A DNA stretch of 64,000 nt, taken from Nodosilinea sp. FACHB-131. Lineage in GTDB: Bacteria > Cyanobacteriota > Cyanobacteriia > Phormidesmidales > Phormidesmidaceae. The stretch is from assembly GCF_014695395.1 (NCBI RefSeq), contig NZ_JACJOF010000010.1, forward strand, positions 186,001-250,000. Direction: 5' to 3'. Shown here piece after piece: positions 23,396-32,116 of the stretch (position 1 is the stretch's first letter; each line of letters starts with the position of its first letter). The notes below the pieces were generated by a model. It had not been told where the DNA came from. It searched no databases and saw only the letters and a list, made by a program, of their open reading frames with translations. The position numbers and the translations under genes were made by a program.

Positions 23396-26308
23396 TTAGG
23401 CAGGTCTATGGCTGGGCTGTTGAATAAATGCTTCCACCTGGTCTGGGGGCAACGGCGGCGCAATCCAGTAGCCTTGAATGGCGTCACAGCCCAACTGCTC
23501 CAGTCGGTGGGTTTGAAACTCGGTCTCGACCCCCTCGGCGATTACGGTCATGCCCAGCGACTTGGCAATCTGAATAATGGCTTTGACGATGCTGACATCG
23601 TCGTGGTCAACGTCAATATTTTCGACAAACGACTGGTCGATCTTCAGGGTATTGATGGGAAAGCGCTTGAGATAGCTCAGGGATGAATAGCCGGTGCCAA
23701 AGTCATCAATTTTGATATCAACCCCCTGTTTCTGAAGGTTCGACAGCGTCGACAGCACGCCCTTTACATTCAGCAGCAGCAAACTTTCGGTCACCTCTAG
23801 ACCAAAGTTGGTGGCCGGCAGCGCTGTTCGCTCCAGAACGGCCTTGATCTGCTCAAAAAATTCGGGCCGCTCAAACTGCGCCGCCGCCACATTCACATTC
23901 ATCTTCAACCCCTTGACTACGGGGAACCGGTGACACCAATCGGCCATCTGACGACAGGCGGTCTCAAAGATCCATTCGCTGAGGGGAATAATCAGCCCCG
24001 TTTCCTCCGCCAGGGGAATAAATTCGCCGGGCGCAATGAGCCCGCGCTGGGGGTGCATCCACCGCACCAGCGCCTCAAAGCCCAGCAGCTGCCGACCGGC
24101 CAGGCTGACAATGGGCTGATAGTGAAGGATGAAGTCTTGCCGCTCTAGGGCCTGACGCAGATGGGTTTCTAGCTCAAATAGCTCGATTGCGCTAGCGTGC
24201 ATCGCCGGGTTAAAGATTTTGTAGCCCATCGACTGCCCCCCGGCCTTGGCCCGATACATGGCGTTATCCGCATCCCGCAGCATATCTTCTCCCCGGTTGT
24301 AGTCGGGGCTGGCTAGGGCAATACCCAGGCTGGCAGAGGTAAAGACCGTGTGACCCATCAGCAGAAACGGCGCTTTGATATCTGACTGAATGCGCTCCAC
24401 CACGTGGATGGCTTCGTTTAAGCTGGCGATTTGCTCCAGCAAAATGACAAACTCATCGCCCCCCAGGCGAGCGACTGTGTCGCTTGCCCTAACGTGGCGT
24501 TGCAGAATGTGGGCAATTTGCACCAGCAGCTGATCGCCCACCAGGTGGCCCAGGCTGTCGTTGATCACCTTGAAGCGATCCAAATCGATGAATAACACCG
24601 CAAACAGCTGCTCGGGATGGCGTTTGAACCGCTGCATGGCCTGCTCTAATCGCTCGGTAAACAGGGCGCGGTTGGGCAAGCCCGTGAGGGCGTCGTGCAG
24701 AGCCTGGTGGCGCAGTTCTTCTTCAGCTAATTTGCGATCGCTGATGTCGATAAAGGTCACCACCACCTGGGTCAGCCGCTGAGCATCGTCAAAGGTGGGA
24801 AACGCATTGACCAAGACCCAGGTGCAGTCTGAGGTCTGGGGGCGACAAATGCCTAGCACATAGTTTTGGAGCGGGCTTTGGCTGACGATCACCTGCGTCA
24901 CCGGATATTGCTCGGGGGTTAACACCACACCGGTTTCATCCACAACTGGGCAGGGGGAGTAGTCGCGGGGCTGCCCCTCCATGGCCTCCGGCGGCAACCC
25001 CAGGAGCTGAGCCGCCATCTGGTTACACATCACAATGCTGGCATCGGCAGCATAGACAATTACCCCAGCGTGGAGATGATCCACCAGCAGGCGATAGTTG
25101 GCCTCGCTGTGGTGCAGTTTTTGTAGGGCGATCGCCAGCGAGTGGGTTTGCTGCTGCAGCGTCTGATTGGCGGTGGCTAGGGCCACAGTGCGTTCGTCGA
25201 CCCGTTGTTCCAGGGTGTCTAGGGTCTGTCGTAGCTGGTTCACCATGTGGTTAAACGCCTGGGCTACCGCCGTAAACTCGTTGTCGCCGGTCAGTTGCAG
25301 GGGCTGGCTGAGGTCGTGCTGGGCAATGCGCTCGGCGGCGATCGCCATTAGCGTCAGGGGGGTCATAATTCGTCGCCCCAGCACAACACTGGCCCAAATC
25401 GCTAGGGCCAGGGCCGTTAGGGCCGTAACCAGCAGGGCCGCGCTGCTTTGATTGGCGGTGTTGGTTAGCTCAAGGCGGGCCGCAGCGGCGCGGGCGGCCG
25501 AGCGATCGCCAACGGTTTGAATAATGCCGTTAATGTCTCGGTTGATATTGGCCGCAATGATGCGGTTGACCTGCACCTGCTGATCGAGAAACAGCAGGGC
25601 ATTGAGGGAGATCTGATAGGTCTGCACCAGCGCCTTGGCCTCGGGGTCTAATGCCTCAGCCGGCAGCTGCTTTAGGGTGACAGACAGCTGATCTAGACCC
25701 GATTGCAGATCGTCGAGATAGGTCGGGTTCTGGGTATTTAGGTAGGTCTGCTGCTGAGCCATCAGCTGCCACACCAGCATGCGCAGAGGCATGATCTCTG
25801 CGCGCTGGTCGTTGGGTAGGGTGGCGAGCAAATCTTTGAGCTGGCGGTGCACCTCATGGTTCAAGCTATCCTCTGCAATGCGGCGAGTAGTAGTTTCGAA
25901 GGCCGATTCGTAGTTGTTAAACAGTGAGTCCAGCAGGGCAAATTCTTCGGCCAGCTCATGATTTTGGGCTTCTAGTGCCCTCAGAGCGGCTAAATTCTGG
26001 CGGGCCTGAGCCAAATAGGTCCGGTTGGTTTTGACATACCCTTGGGCGTTGGCATCGATATTGCCCCCCTGCCAGGTATCAAAGTAGGCCTCCTCAGCCT
26101 GGCGAGCCAGTAAAAAGTTGGTTTTTAACTCCAGGCTGAGTTCCCGCAGCTGGGCAGCATTGTCGAGGGTAGTCTGGCTGCGGTGCCGGAGCCGCTGCAA
26201 GCTACCGTAGCCAATGGCGGCGCTGATACCGTGCAACAGCAAAATGATGCCAAATCCCAGCATCAGCTGAGCCCGAATGGTTCTAAACCACCGCAGCCGG
26301 TCCGTCAT
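23396..26308 (-). CDS. membrane GGDEF-EAL (c-di-GMP) protein with PAS
   Basis: This encodes 970 residues: a membrane segment near 15-33, a helical periplasmic sensor (about 35-285), a second membrane segment (ALLVTALTALALAIWASVVL), HAMP, a coiled coil, one PAS (about 400-520), GGDEF and EAL. The cyclase motif is intact (ARLGGDEFVILLE), as is the phosphodiesterase start (GFEALVRWMHP) with later DDFGTGYSSL. It may make or break c-di-GMP. Its start codon overlaps the stop of the solute-binding protein gene (ATGA), so both are translated from one transcript. The periplasmic sensor is a plausible docking site for that protein. Confidence 0.95.
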   Translation of the reverse strand: MTDRLRWFRTIRAQLMLGFGIILLLHGISAAIGYGSLQRLRHRSQTTLDNAAQLRELSLELKTNFLLARQAEEAYFDTWQGGNIDANAQGYVKTNRTYLAQARQNLAALRALEAQNHELAEEFALLDSLFNNYESAFETTTRRIAEDSLNHEVHRQLKDLLATLPNDQRAEIMPLRMLVWQLMAQQQTYLNTQNPTYLDDLQSGLDQLSVTLKQLPAEALDPEAKALVQTYQISLNALLFLDQQVQVNRIIAANINRDINGIIQTVGDRSAARAAAARLELTNTANQSSAALLVTALTALALAIWASVVLGRRIMTPLTLMAIAAERIAQHDLSQPLQLTGDNEFTAVAQAFNHMVNQLRQTLDTLEQRVDERTVALATANQTLQQQTHSLAIALQKLHHSEANYRLLVDHLHAGVIVYAADASIVMCNQMAAQLLGLPPEAMEGQPRDYSPCPVVDETGVVLTPEQYPVTQVIVSQSPLQNYVLGICRPQTSDCTWVLVNAFPTFDDAQRLTQVVVTFIDISDRKLAEEELRHQALHDALTGLPNRALFTERLEQAMQRFKRHPEQLFAVLFIDLDRFKVINDSLGHLVGDQLLVQIAHILQRHVRASDTVARLGGDEFVILLEQIASLNEAIHVVERIQSDIKAPFLLMGHTVFTSASLGIALASPDYNRGEDMLRDADNAMYRAKAGGQSMGYKIFNPAMHASAIELFELETHLRQALERQDFILHYQPIVSLAGRQLLGFEALVRWMHPQRGLIAPGEFIPLAEETGLIIPLSEWIFETACRQMADWCHRFPVVKGLKMNVNVAAAQFERPEFFEQIKAVLERTALPATNFGLEVTESLLLLNVKGVLSTLSNLQKQGVDIKIDDFGTGYSSLSYLKRFPINTLKIDQSFVENIDVDHDDVSIVKAIIQIAKSLGMTVIAEGVETEFQTHRLEQLGCDAIQGYWIAPPLPPDQVEAFIQQPSHRPA

Positions 26309-27723
26309 AGCGACCCCTCGACGGCCATCAGCTGCCTCACAGTGGCCTGGAGCTGGTTGGCGGCCAGGGCAGGTTCTACCCCATCGTAAATGTCGTGGAT
26401 GGTGGCCGCGATCGCTAGAGCTACCTCGTTCCAGCGGGGGTGCAATACTGCGGTCGGGCGTGAGGTTTGCATGGCGGTTTGCACGGCCAGGGCGTAGTCA
26501 AAATTCATGGCCCCGGTATAGACCGACGGCGTCAACCAGCTAGAGAACCGGGGTGCTCCCCCCGTAGCCACGGCAATTTTGGCTTCCATTTCGGGGCTGG
26601 TAGCCCATTGAATAAACAGCCAGGCGGCCTGGGGATGGCTAGAGCGTTGGGGAATGCCAAGCCCCCAAAGCCAATGGCCGGTCAGGCTCTGTTGGTGAAC
26701 CGGAGGCAGCACAGTGTAGCCCACCTGATTGGCGATCGCGGAGGTCTCACGCTGCTCAAAGTCAGGTCCAAACAGGCTGGCATCAATGTAAAACGCCGCT
26801 TTTCCCGCCTGAAATAGCTGGGTAGCCTCAGGCCAATTCATCTGTTTAATGTCGGCTGGTCCCGCCTGCATCAGCTGGGCGTAGGTGGTCAACCCCTCGA
26901 CAATGCGAGGATCGGTGAGGCGAGGTTGTTGCCAGTCGCCGTCAAACCAGAGGTTAAAGGGCAGTGGGGTGGGCTCGGTTCCCCAGCCGTTGAGCACAAT
27001 CCCCGATACCGTGTCGATAATGGCATCGGATTTAACCCCGCGCATCACCATCCCCAAGGCCTGCCCGCTCTGGTTGATCTGGTTGGCGGCCTGCACCAGC
27101 TCAGCCATGGTTTGGGGCACCCGACCCGCCAAAAACTGATCCACCAGGCGCCTGTTGTAGAACAGAATGTACGCCTCAAAGGTAGCGGGAATGCCGAACA
27201 GCTGGGGGCTGCTGCTGTCTGGTGGGTACATCGCCGCCAGCCGAAACCCCTCGGGAAAGTCAAACAGGTTGTAGTTGGCTGCCGTTAGCTTAGGGTTGTT
27301 GAGCAACGGCGTCAGCGGTAGCAGCAGATCGTCTCTCCACAGTCGGTAAGCGGTAGAATCCATCGGCAAGAAGAAGGCATCTGCCGACACGGAGTCAGCC
27401 CACAGCAGCGCCTCCATTTCTGCAAAGTAGGCTGGTTCTGCCACTGTGCGAATCTTCAAGGTGATGCCGGTCAGAGCCTGAAAGTCCCGCAGGTAGGGCA
27501 GCAGGCCCGTGGTCCAGGGATGATCGTCCAGCAGCAGCCCGATCTGATCGCCCGCAAACCGTCGCCAGTCAACATTCTGGTCAGACTCGATCGCCAGCTC
27601 ATCAGTAGGAGCGCGGGCCGAGGGGCGGCAGGTTGCTAAACTCGTCAACCCCGCCGCCGCCGCCAGCTGCATAAACCGACGGCGACGCAGCACATTTATG
27701 GACTGAGCCAGTAGCTTTGGCAT
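26305..27723 (-). CDS. ABC-type extracellular solute-binding lipoprotein (family 1-like)
   Basis: This encodes 472 residues from the ATG at 27723; a TTG at 27747 is possible. The N-terminus RRRRFMQLAAAAGLTSLATC looks like a Tat-type signal ending in a lipobox, with Cys as the lipidation site. The mature part matches sugar-type solute-binding proteins: FYNRRLVDQFLAGRVPQTM, KAAFYIDASLFG, GHWLWGLGIPQRS and AWLFIQWATSPEMEAKIA are typical of MalE/UgpB-like folds. No permease or ATPase gene is nearby; instead the gene overlaps a GGDEF-EAL gene by 4 bp. A sensory rather than transport role is inferred. Confidence 0.9.
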   Translation of the reverse strand: MPKLLAQSINVLRRRRFMQLAAAAGLTSLATCRPSARAPTDELAIESDQNVDWRRFAGDQIGLLLDDHPWTTGLLPYLRDFQALTGITLKIRTVAEPAYFAEMEALLWADSVSADAFFLPMDSTAYRLWRDDLLLPLTPLLNNPKLTAANYNLFDFPEGFRLAAMYPPDSSSPQLFGIPATFEAYILFYNRRLVDQFLAGRVPQTMAELVQAANQINQSGQALGMVMRGVKSDAIIDTVSGIVLNGWGTEPTPLPFNLWFDGDWQQPRLTDPRIVEGLTTYAQLMQAGPADIKQMNWPEATQLFQAGKAAFYIDASLFGPDFEQRETSAIANQVGYTVLPPVHQQSLTGHWLWGLGIPQRSSHPQAAWLFIQWATSPEMEAKIAVATGGAPRFSSWLTPSVYTGAMNFDYALAVQTAMQTSRPTAVLHPRWNEVALAIAATIHDIYDGVEPALAANQLQATVRQLMAVEGSL

Positions 27724-27867
27724 CACGGCAACGATTGAAAGGAACAATGGCCATTGAGAGATGCACCGGCTGTTTCCTTAAGCATGCCCCGAGCGGGCAA
27801 ATTGCAGAACCTGGGCAGGGAGGGGGCGCAAGATTGGGCCTAAAGGCTTAACCTCCAATCAGTGGCA

Positions 27868-27897
27868 GCCCCCTAACCTCGTGAAAGGTTAGGGGGC
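27868..27897 (+). terminator. strong hairpin, probable terminator
   Basis: Arms GCCCCCTAACC and GGTTAGGGGGC pair perfectly (11 bp) around an 8-nt loop. A CTATTTT stretch follows on the plus strand. It lies between the end of the minus-strand glucosidase gene (64 bp away) and the promoter side of the solute-binding gene. It could stop the glucosidase transcript, although the U-run is on the other side. Confidence 0.6.
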
Positions 27898-27960
27898 CTA
27901 TTTTCCCACAGGGTTTGCCCCAGTCGGTTGAACATTAAGTCAATGACATTTCGCTGGGGG

Positions 27961-30687
27961 CTATACAGAGTATTTGACCAGCTCCCCAGGGCTGATGGTC
28001 TCAAGCACGGTGTCAGGCGTGAAGTAGCCCAGGGCCTGAATGATGCGGGCGATGCAGCCCGTCCAGCCGGTCTGGTGGCTGGCCCCAATGCCCGAGCCGT
28101 CGTCGCCATGGAAGTACTCGTAAAACAAAATTAGGTCTTGCCAGTGGGGGTCGGTCTGGAACTTTTCGGCGCCGCCATAGACGGGACGACGACCGTTTTC
28201 GTCTTTGGTAAAGATGCTGACCAGGCGCTCGCTGATGCACTGGGTGATTTCAAACAGGGTCTTTTCGTCGCCCGAGCCGGTGGGGTACTCCATCTTGAAG
28301 TCGTCGCCATAGTAGCTGTAGAGCTGCAAGAGCGCCCGAATCAGCAGCAGGTTGACGGGCATCCAGATCGGGCCACGCCAGTTGGAGTTGCCGCCAAACA
28401 TGCCCGAGGTGGAGTCGCCGGGCACGTAGCCGACTTTGTACTCCTGCCCAGCGTGGTGAAAGATGTACGGGTTGTCGTGGTGGAAGCGCGACAAGGAGCG
28501 AATGCCGTAGTCGCTCAAAAACTCGCCCTCGTCGAGCATGCGAGTGAGCACCTTGCGCAGCTTGTCTTCATTGAGAATCGACAGCATCAAACGGTGGTTA
28601 TAGCCCTGCTTAATGGGCAGGTGCACGTTGCCCACTAGCTCGGGGTGGCGATTGATAAACTTCTCGACCCGCTCCCGCAGTCGGGGCAGCTCGGTAAAGG
28701 CCTCGCGGGGGAAGACAGCGACGGCCATCAGCGAGAGTAACCCGACCAGCGATCGCACCTTCAGCCGAGTCGAGTTGCCGTCGGGTAGCCGCAGCACATC
28801 GTAGAAAAAGCCGTCCTCTTCATCCCACAGCTCGTCTTGGTGAACGCCGATGCGGTCCATGGCTCCGGCAATCCACATGGTGTGCTCAAAGAACTTGATC
28901 GCCAGGTCTTCGTAGAGGTGGTCGTGGAGGGCCAGCTCAATGGCAATTTGGAACATGCGCTGGCTAAAGAACACCATCCAGGCAGTGCCGTCGGCCTGCT
29001 CCAGCCTGCCCCCGGTGGGCAGCGGCGAGCTGCGGTCAAACACCCCAATGTTGTCGAGGCCCAGGAAGCCGCCCTCAAACAGGTTGTTGCCGCCCTCGTC
29101 CTTGCGGTTGACCCACCAGGTGAAGTTGATCAATAGCTTCGAGAAGGCGTATTTGAGAAACTCCAGGTCGCCCTGGCCGTTGTTGCGCTCGCGATCGCGC
29201 ACGTAGATCTCCCAGGTGGCAAAGGCGTGCACGGGCGGGTTGACATCTCCAAAGTTCCACTCGTAAGCCGGAATTTGGCCGTTGGGGTGCAGGTAGTCTT
29301 CGCGCAGCATCAGCATCAGCTGCGACTTGGCAAAGTCGGGGTCAATCAGGCTGATGGGAATGACGTGAAAGGCCAAATCCCAGGCGGCGTACCAGGGGTA
29401 TTCCCACTTGTCGGGCATCGATACGATGTCGTCATTCATCATGTGGAACCACTCGCTGTTGCGCACGTGGCGCTTGTCGATCACGGGCGTCCAGGGGGTG
29501 ACGTGGCGCTCCCGCAGCCACAGGTCGAGGTCGTAGTAGAAGTACTGCTTAGTCCACATCATGCCGGCCAGGGCCTGGCGCATGACATTGGCGCGATCGC
29601 CGTCAGCCAGCACCGCTGGCGGAATCACCGTGGCGTAAAACTCATCGGCCTCGCGCAGCCGCACCGCAAACTGATCGTCAAAGTAGAGGCCAAAGGGGTC
29701 GCCCACCTCGGCGGGGGTGCTCTTGGTTAGGCGCAGTTTGACCACCACTGTTTCGCCCGCCCCAATCGTGAGCTGGTAATGGGGCGAAACTTTGGTGCCC
29801 ACTCCATCGGGGTTGACCAGATCGGTTTTGCCATCCACGACATAGTTATTGACGCCGTCTTTGACGTAGGGGCTGGGATTGAGGGTGCCAAACACCCGCT
29901 CCGCGTTGGTTTCGTTTTCAGTAAACAGCAGCGGCACCCCAGCATCGCAATAGAAGTAGTAGTCGGTCATCAATGGCGTCAGCAGCGGGTTGGTGATGGT
30001 AGCCTGCACAGCTCCATTGCCCAAGGCCCTGAGCAGTGGCTTTTCGCCAGTCTCTTTCCACGACCAGGTGTTGCGAAACCACAGGGTGGGCAGCAGGTGC
30101 AGCGGGGCCGCCTCCGGTCCCCGGTTGGCCACGCTGATCTGAATCAGCACGTCTTCGGCGTCGGCCTTGGCGTATTCCACAAACACGTCGAAGTAGCGAT
30201 CGCTGTCAAAAATGCCCGTATCCAGCAGCTCGTACTCCAGCTCGTAGCGATTGCGACCGGCGTTGGTATTGACCAAATCTTCGTAGGGATACGCCGCCTG
30301 GGGGTACTTGTAGAGATACTTCATGTAGGAGTGGGTCGGCGTGCTGTCGAGGTAGAAGTAGTACTCCTTCACGTCCTCGCCGTGGTTGCCCTGACTGTTG
30401 GTCAGGCCAAACAGCCGCTCTTTGAGAATAGGGTCCTGGCCATTCCACAATGCCAGAGCAAAGCACAGCAGGTTATGGTCGTCGGTAATGCCGCCGAGGC
30501 CGTCTTCACCCCAGCGGTAGGCTCGCGATCGCGCCTGGTCGTGGGGGAAATAATCCCAGGCGTTGCCGTCGGTGCTGTAGTCTTCGCGTACGGTGCCCCA
30601 CTGGCGCTCGCTCAGGTAAGGCCCCCATTTTTGCCACGGGGCAATTTGGGCACGAATTTCTGCTAGGCGATTGGATTCTGCGCTCAC
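27961..30687 (-). CDS. GH63-like (MGH1-type) glucosidase
   Basis: This encodes 908 residues from a GTG. The length and sequence match the 'glucosidase' group with an MGH1/GH63-like (alpha/alpha)6 barrel. The N-terminus WGPYLSERQWGTVREDYS is typical of this group. Probable catalytic regions are EWNFGDVNPPVHAFATW (acid) and FYEYFHGDDGSGIGASHQ followed by TGWTG (base, compare the E...TG...WTG motif of GH63). FGGNSNWRGPIWMPVN is the conserved substrate-side motif. No signal peptide is visible, so it is cytoplasmic. The substrate is unknown; alpha-glucosides such as trehalose or glucosylglycerate-type solutes are candidates only by analogy. Confidence 0.92.
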   Translation of the reverse strand: MSAESNRLAEIRAQIAPWQKWGPYLSERQWGTVREDYSTDGNAWDYFPHDQARSRAYRWGEDGLGGITDDHNLLCFALALWNGQDPILKERLFGLTNSQGNHGEDVKEYYFYLDSTPTHSYMKYLYKYPQAAYPYEDLVNTNAGRNRYELEYELLDTGIFDSDRYFDVFVEYAKADAEDVLIQISVANRGPEAAPLHLLPTLWFRNTWSWKETGEKPLLRALGNGAVQATITNPLLTPLMTDYYFYCDAGVPLLFTENETNAERVFGTLNPSPYVKDGVNNYVVDGKTDLVNPDGVGTKVSPHYQLTIGAGETVVVKLRLTKSTPAEVGDPFGLYFDDQFAVRLREADEFYATVIPPAVLADGDRANVMRQALAGMMWTKQYFYYDLDLWLRERHVTPWTPVIDKRHVRNSEWFHMMNDDIVSMPDKWEYPWYAAWDLAFHVIPISLIDPDFAKSQLMLMLREDYLHPNGQIPAYEWNFGDVNPPVHAFATWEIYVRDRERNNGQGDLEFLKYAFSKLLINFTWWVNRKDEGGNNLFEGGFLGLDNIGVFDRSSPLPTGGRLEQADGTAWMVFFSQRMFQIAIELALHDHLYEDLAIKFFEHTMWIAGAMDRIGVHQDELWDEEDGFFYDVLRLPDGNSTRLKVRSLVGLLSLMAVAVFPREAFTELPRLRERVEKFINRHPELVGNVHLPIKQGYNHRLMLSILNEDKLRKVLTRMLDEGEFLSDYGIRSLSRFHHDNPYIFHHAGQEYKVGYVPGDSTSGMFGGNSNWRGPIWMPVNLLLIRALLQLYSYYGDDFKMEYPTGSGDEKTLFEITQCISERLVSIFTKDENGRRPVYGGAEKFQTDPHWQDLILFYEYFHGDDGSGIGASHQTGWTGCIARIIQALGYFTPDTVLETISPGELVKYSV

Positions 30688-30868
30688 GGTGCTGTCCTGC
30701 CTGATGAAAGTAGCTGTTTTTTGCCCGATCCCTAGCGGCGCCTAAGAAATCTCAGAAAGACTCAAGCCCAAAGGGAGCAGGCTAGCCGCTATCTTCTCGA
30801 AACTTCCTATGAAATTCCTATGGTCGGCGGTGATTATGGGGAGTCAGGAGTTGGGGTAGGGGCGGAAA

Positions 30869-30941
30869 GTGTTGAGTTTTGAATTTTTAGTTTTGAGTGC
30901 AGTCCCTCAACTTAGAACTCAACACTCAAAACTAAAAACTC
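30869..30941. repeat. inverted heptanucleotide-type repeat
   Basis: Left arm GAATTTTTAGTTTTGAGTG (30881-30899) pairs with CACTCAAAACTAAAAACTC (30923-30941), 18 of 19 positions. A second pair, AGTGTTGAGTT (30869-30879) and AACTCAACACT (30917-30927), is perfect and overlaps the first. The left arm itself is built of TTTTGAG-like 7-bp units, as in cyanobacterial short tandemly repeated sequences. Its A+T content contrasts with the surroundings. Confidence 0.75.
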
Positions 30942-30944
30942 TTT

Positions 30945-30997
30945 CCTCACCCCACCTCCCCTATCTTCCTCACCCTCCCCACTTCCCACCCTCCCCC
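30945..30997 (+). repeat. C-rich pyrimidine tract abutting a start codon
   Basis: The tract contains CACCCCACCTCCCCTATCTT and CCTCACCCTCCCCACTTCCC and ends directly at the ATG at 30998. No Shine-Dalgarno is present. It belongs to the same class as the tracts at 14546 and 40404. Confidence 0.8.
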
Positions 30998-31597
30998 ATG
31001 TTCGACTTCCTCCGCGCTCAGCCCGCTAGCCCTAGCCCTACTCAAATTGCTCGCTATTGCCGCACCCTCGGCTGGGTGGGGTTGGTTCTCCAGTCGCTTT
31101 TGGGGGTGATTCCGCTGCTGGTAGTGATTGGTCGCATTGTGGTCAACCCTCAGTGGCGCGATGTGCGATCGTCCTGGGGATTGTGGCTGGCGGTACTGGG
31201 TCTGGCGATTTTGCTGTTTAGCATCTACTGGTGCTTCCGCTACATTCACATGGCGCGGCGGCTCGACAACCCTGATCTGCGCCCGGCCAAGTCGACGGTC
31301 AAGCGCAACCTCAAGCTGGGGCTGCTGAGCAACCTGGTGCTGATGTCGATCGGCGTACTGCTGGCCCTCTGGCGAGTGACCCTGCTGAGCATCAAAATGC
31401 TGACCATTCCCCAGGGGGCAACGGTGGTTACCCCTGGCGCAGCGGCGGTGCCCGGCGGGCTGATTACCCCTTCCAGCATGATTGCGATTCAGGCGATGGT
31501 GAGTGCGATCGCCGCTGGTTTAGTCGGCGTGATCATCGCCCTGCTGCTGATCTACCAGGTGGGCCGCCACCGCAACTCCCCAGATTTGTTCACCTAA
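30998..31597 (+). CDS. DUF3611 family membrane protein
   Basis: This encodes 199 residues from the ATG at 30998. Three to four membrane helices are visible (GLVLQSLLGVIPLLVVIGRI; LWLAVLGLAILLFSIYWCF; LLSNLVLMSIGVLLALWRVT; IQAMVSAIAAGLVGVIIALL). The sequence RYIHMARRLDNPDLRPAKS and the ending VGRHRNSPD match DUF3611, a family shared by cyanobacteria and chloroplasts, with unknown function. The upstream open frame to 30869 reads through repeat DNA and is not used. Confidence 0.9.
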   Translation: MFDFLRAQPASPSPTQIARYCRTLGWVGLVLQSLLGVIPLLVVIGRIVVNPQWRDVRSSWGLWLAVLGLAILLFSIYWCFRYIHMARRLDNPDLRPAKSTVKRNLKLGLLSNLVLMSIGVLLALWRVTLLSIKMLTIPQGATVVTPGAAAVPGGLITPSSMIAIQAMVSAIAAGLVGVIIALLLIYQVGRHRNSPDLFT

Positions 31598-31628
31598 GGT
31601 TTCTTGGCTTAACCAGCAAGGTATCAAT

Positions 31629-31817
31629 GCGGGGGCTGAAGATGGCTAGCTGGCCTACCCCAGAACTGTACTTTGGGCCTGCAACGCTACACTGCTGTGC
31701 CAGTATGCTTTACTGCTGTGCCAGTATGCTTTACTGCGAGGTCAGTAAGCTTTACCGCGGCCTCAAATTGTTAAACTGGCTGCTCAGTATGGCAAGTTGC
31801 GAGGCCTGTGGCTTAAT
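31629..31817 (+). repeat. 21-bp tandem array (nine units)
   Basis: Nine consecutive 21-bp units run from 31629 to 31817. Two are identical (31692-31712 and 31713-31733, core CTGCTGTGCCAGTATGCTTT); the rest share positions such as the CTTTA/GTTAA end. A plus-strand frame from an ATG at 31627 (preceded by AAGG) reads them as seven-residue repeats ending in L-Y or similar (CCASMLY, CEVSKLY). On the minus strand the core is AAAGCATACTGGCACAGC, related to the array at 53042. The array lies about 130 bp beyond the 3' end of the minus-strand pseudogene at 31947-32116. Confidence 0.8.
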
Positions 31818-31946
31818 TTTGGTTCGCATAACCCCAATGGCAAGGGTGGTGCTACCGGGTACATCCAAGTTTTGTCGCCCACCCTCTCCTGCGGAACGCT
31901 TCGCCAACGGGAAGCAAAGAGACCCAGCTCCTTTAAGAGATAAGGC

Positions 31947-32116
31947 TTACTGGATGAGCGGGATTTTGGTCATGACACCATCCACTGGTTGGGGGTCTCG
32001 GTGGGGATGGGGTCGCTCCAGTCATTAGGGTCGGCGTGGAGGATTTTGATGGTGCACTCTATGTCTGCCAAGCTGTCGTAGAGCAATGGGACATCTTTTG
32101 GGGGCGGAAATGTGGT
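31947..32116 (-). pseudogene. frameshifted remnant of the 52659 small-gene family
   Basis: The minus strand translates to FPPPKDVPLLYDSLADIECT, then IKILHADPNDWSDPIPTET, then PNQWMVS and a stop. It matches the protein at 52659-52937, which has TIKILHAYGYANPNDWSDPI and TWMAILTKTVLIE. A one-base loss after the WM codons shifts the frame; past it, MTKIPLIQ and a stop align with the intact C-terminus. In-frame stop TAA at 32117-32119 precedes it and no start codon is visible. The rest of the 648-bp gap (31598-32245) holds only the 21-bp array and the promoter side of the next gene. Confidence 0.75.

Noticed and set aside
31627-32028. 133-residue plus-strand open frame
   Set aside because: The first half is the 21-bp array, the second half is antisense to the pseudogene remnant; no family signal. 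Possible short peptide is discussed as a finding only.
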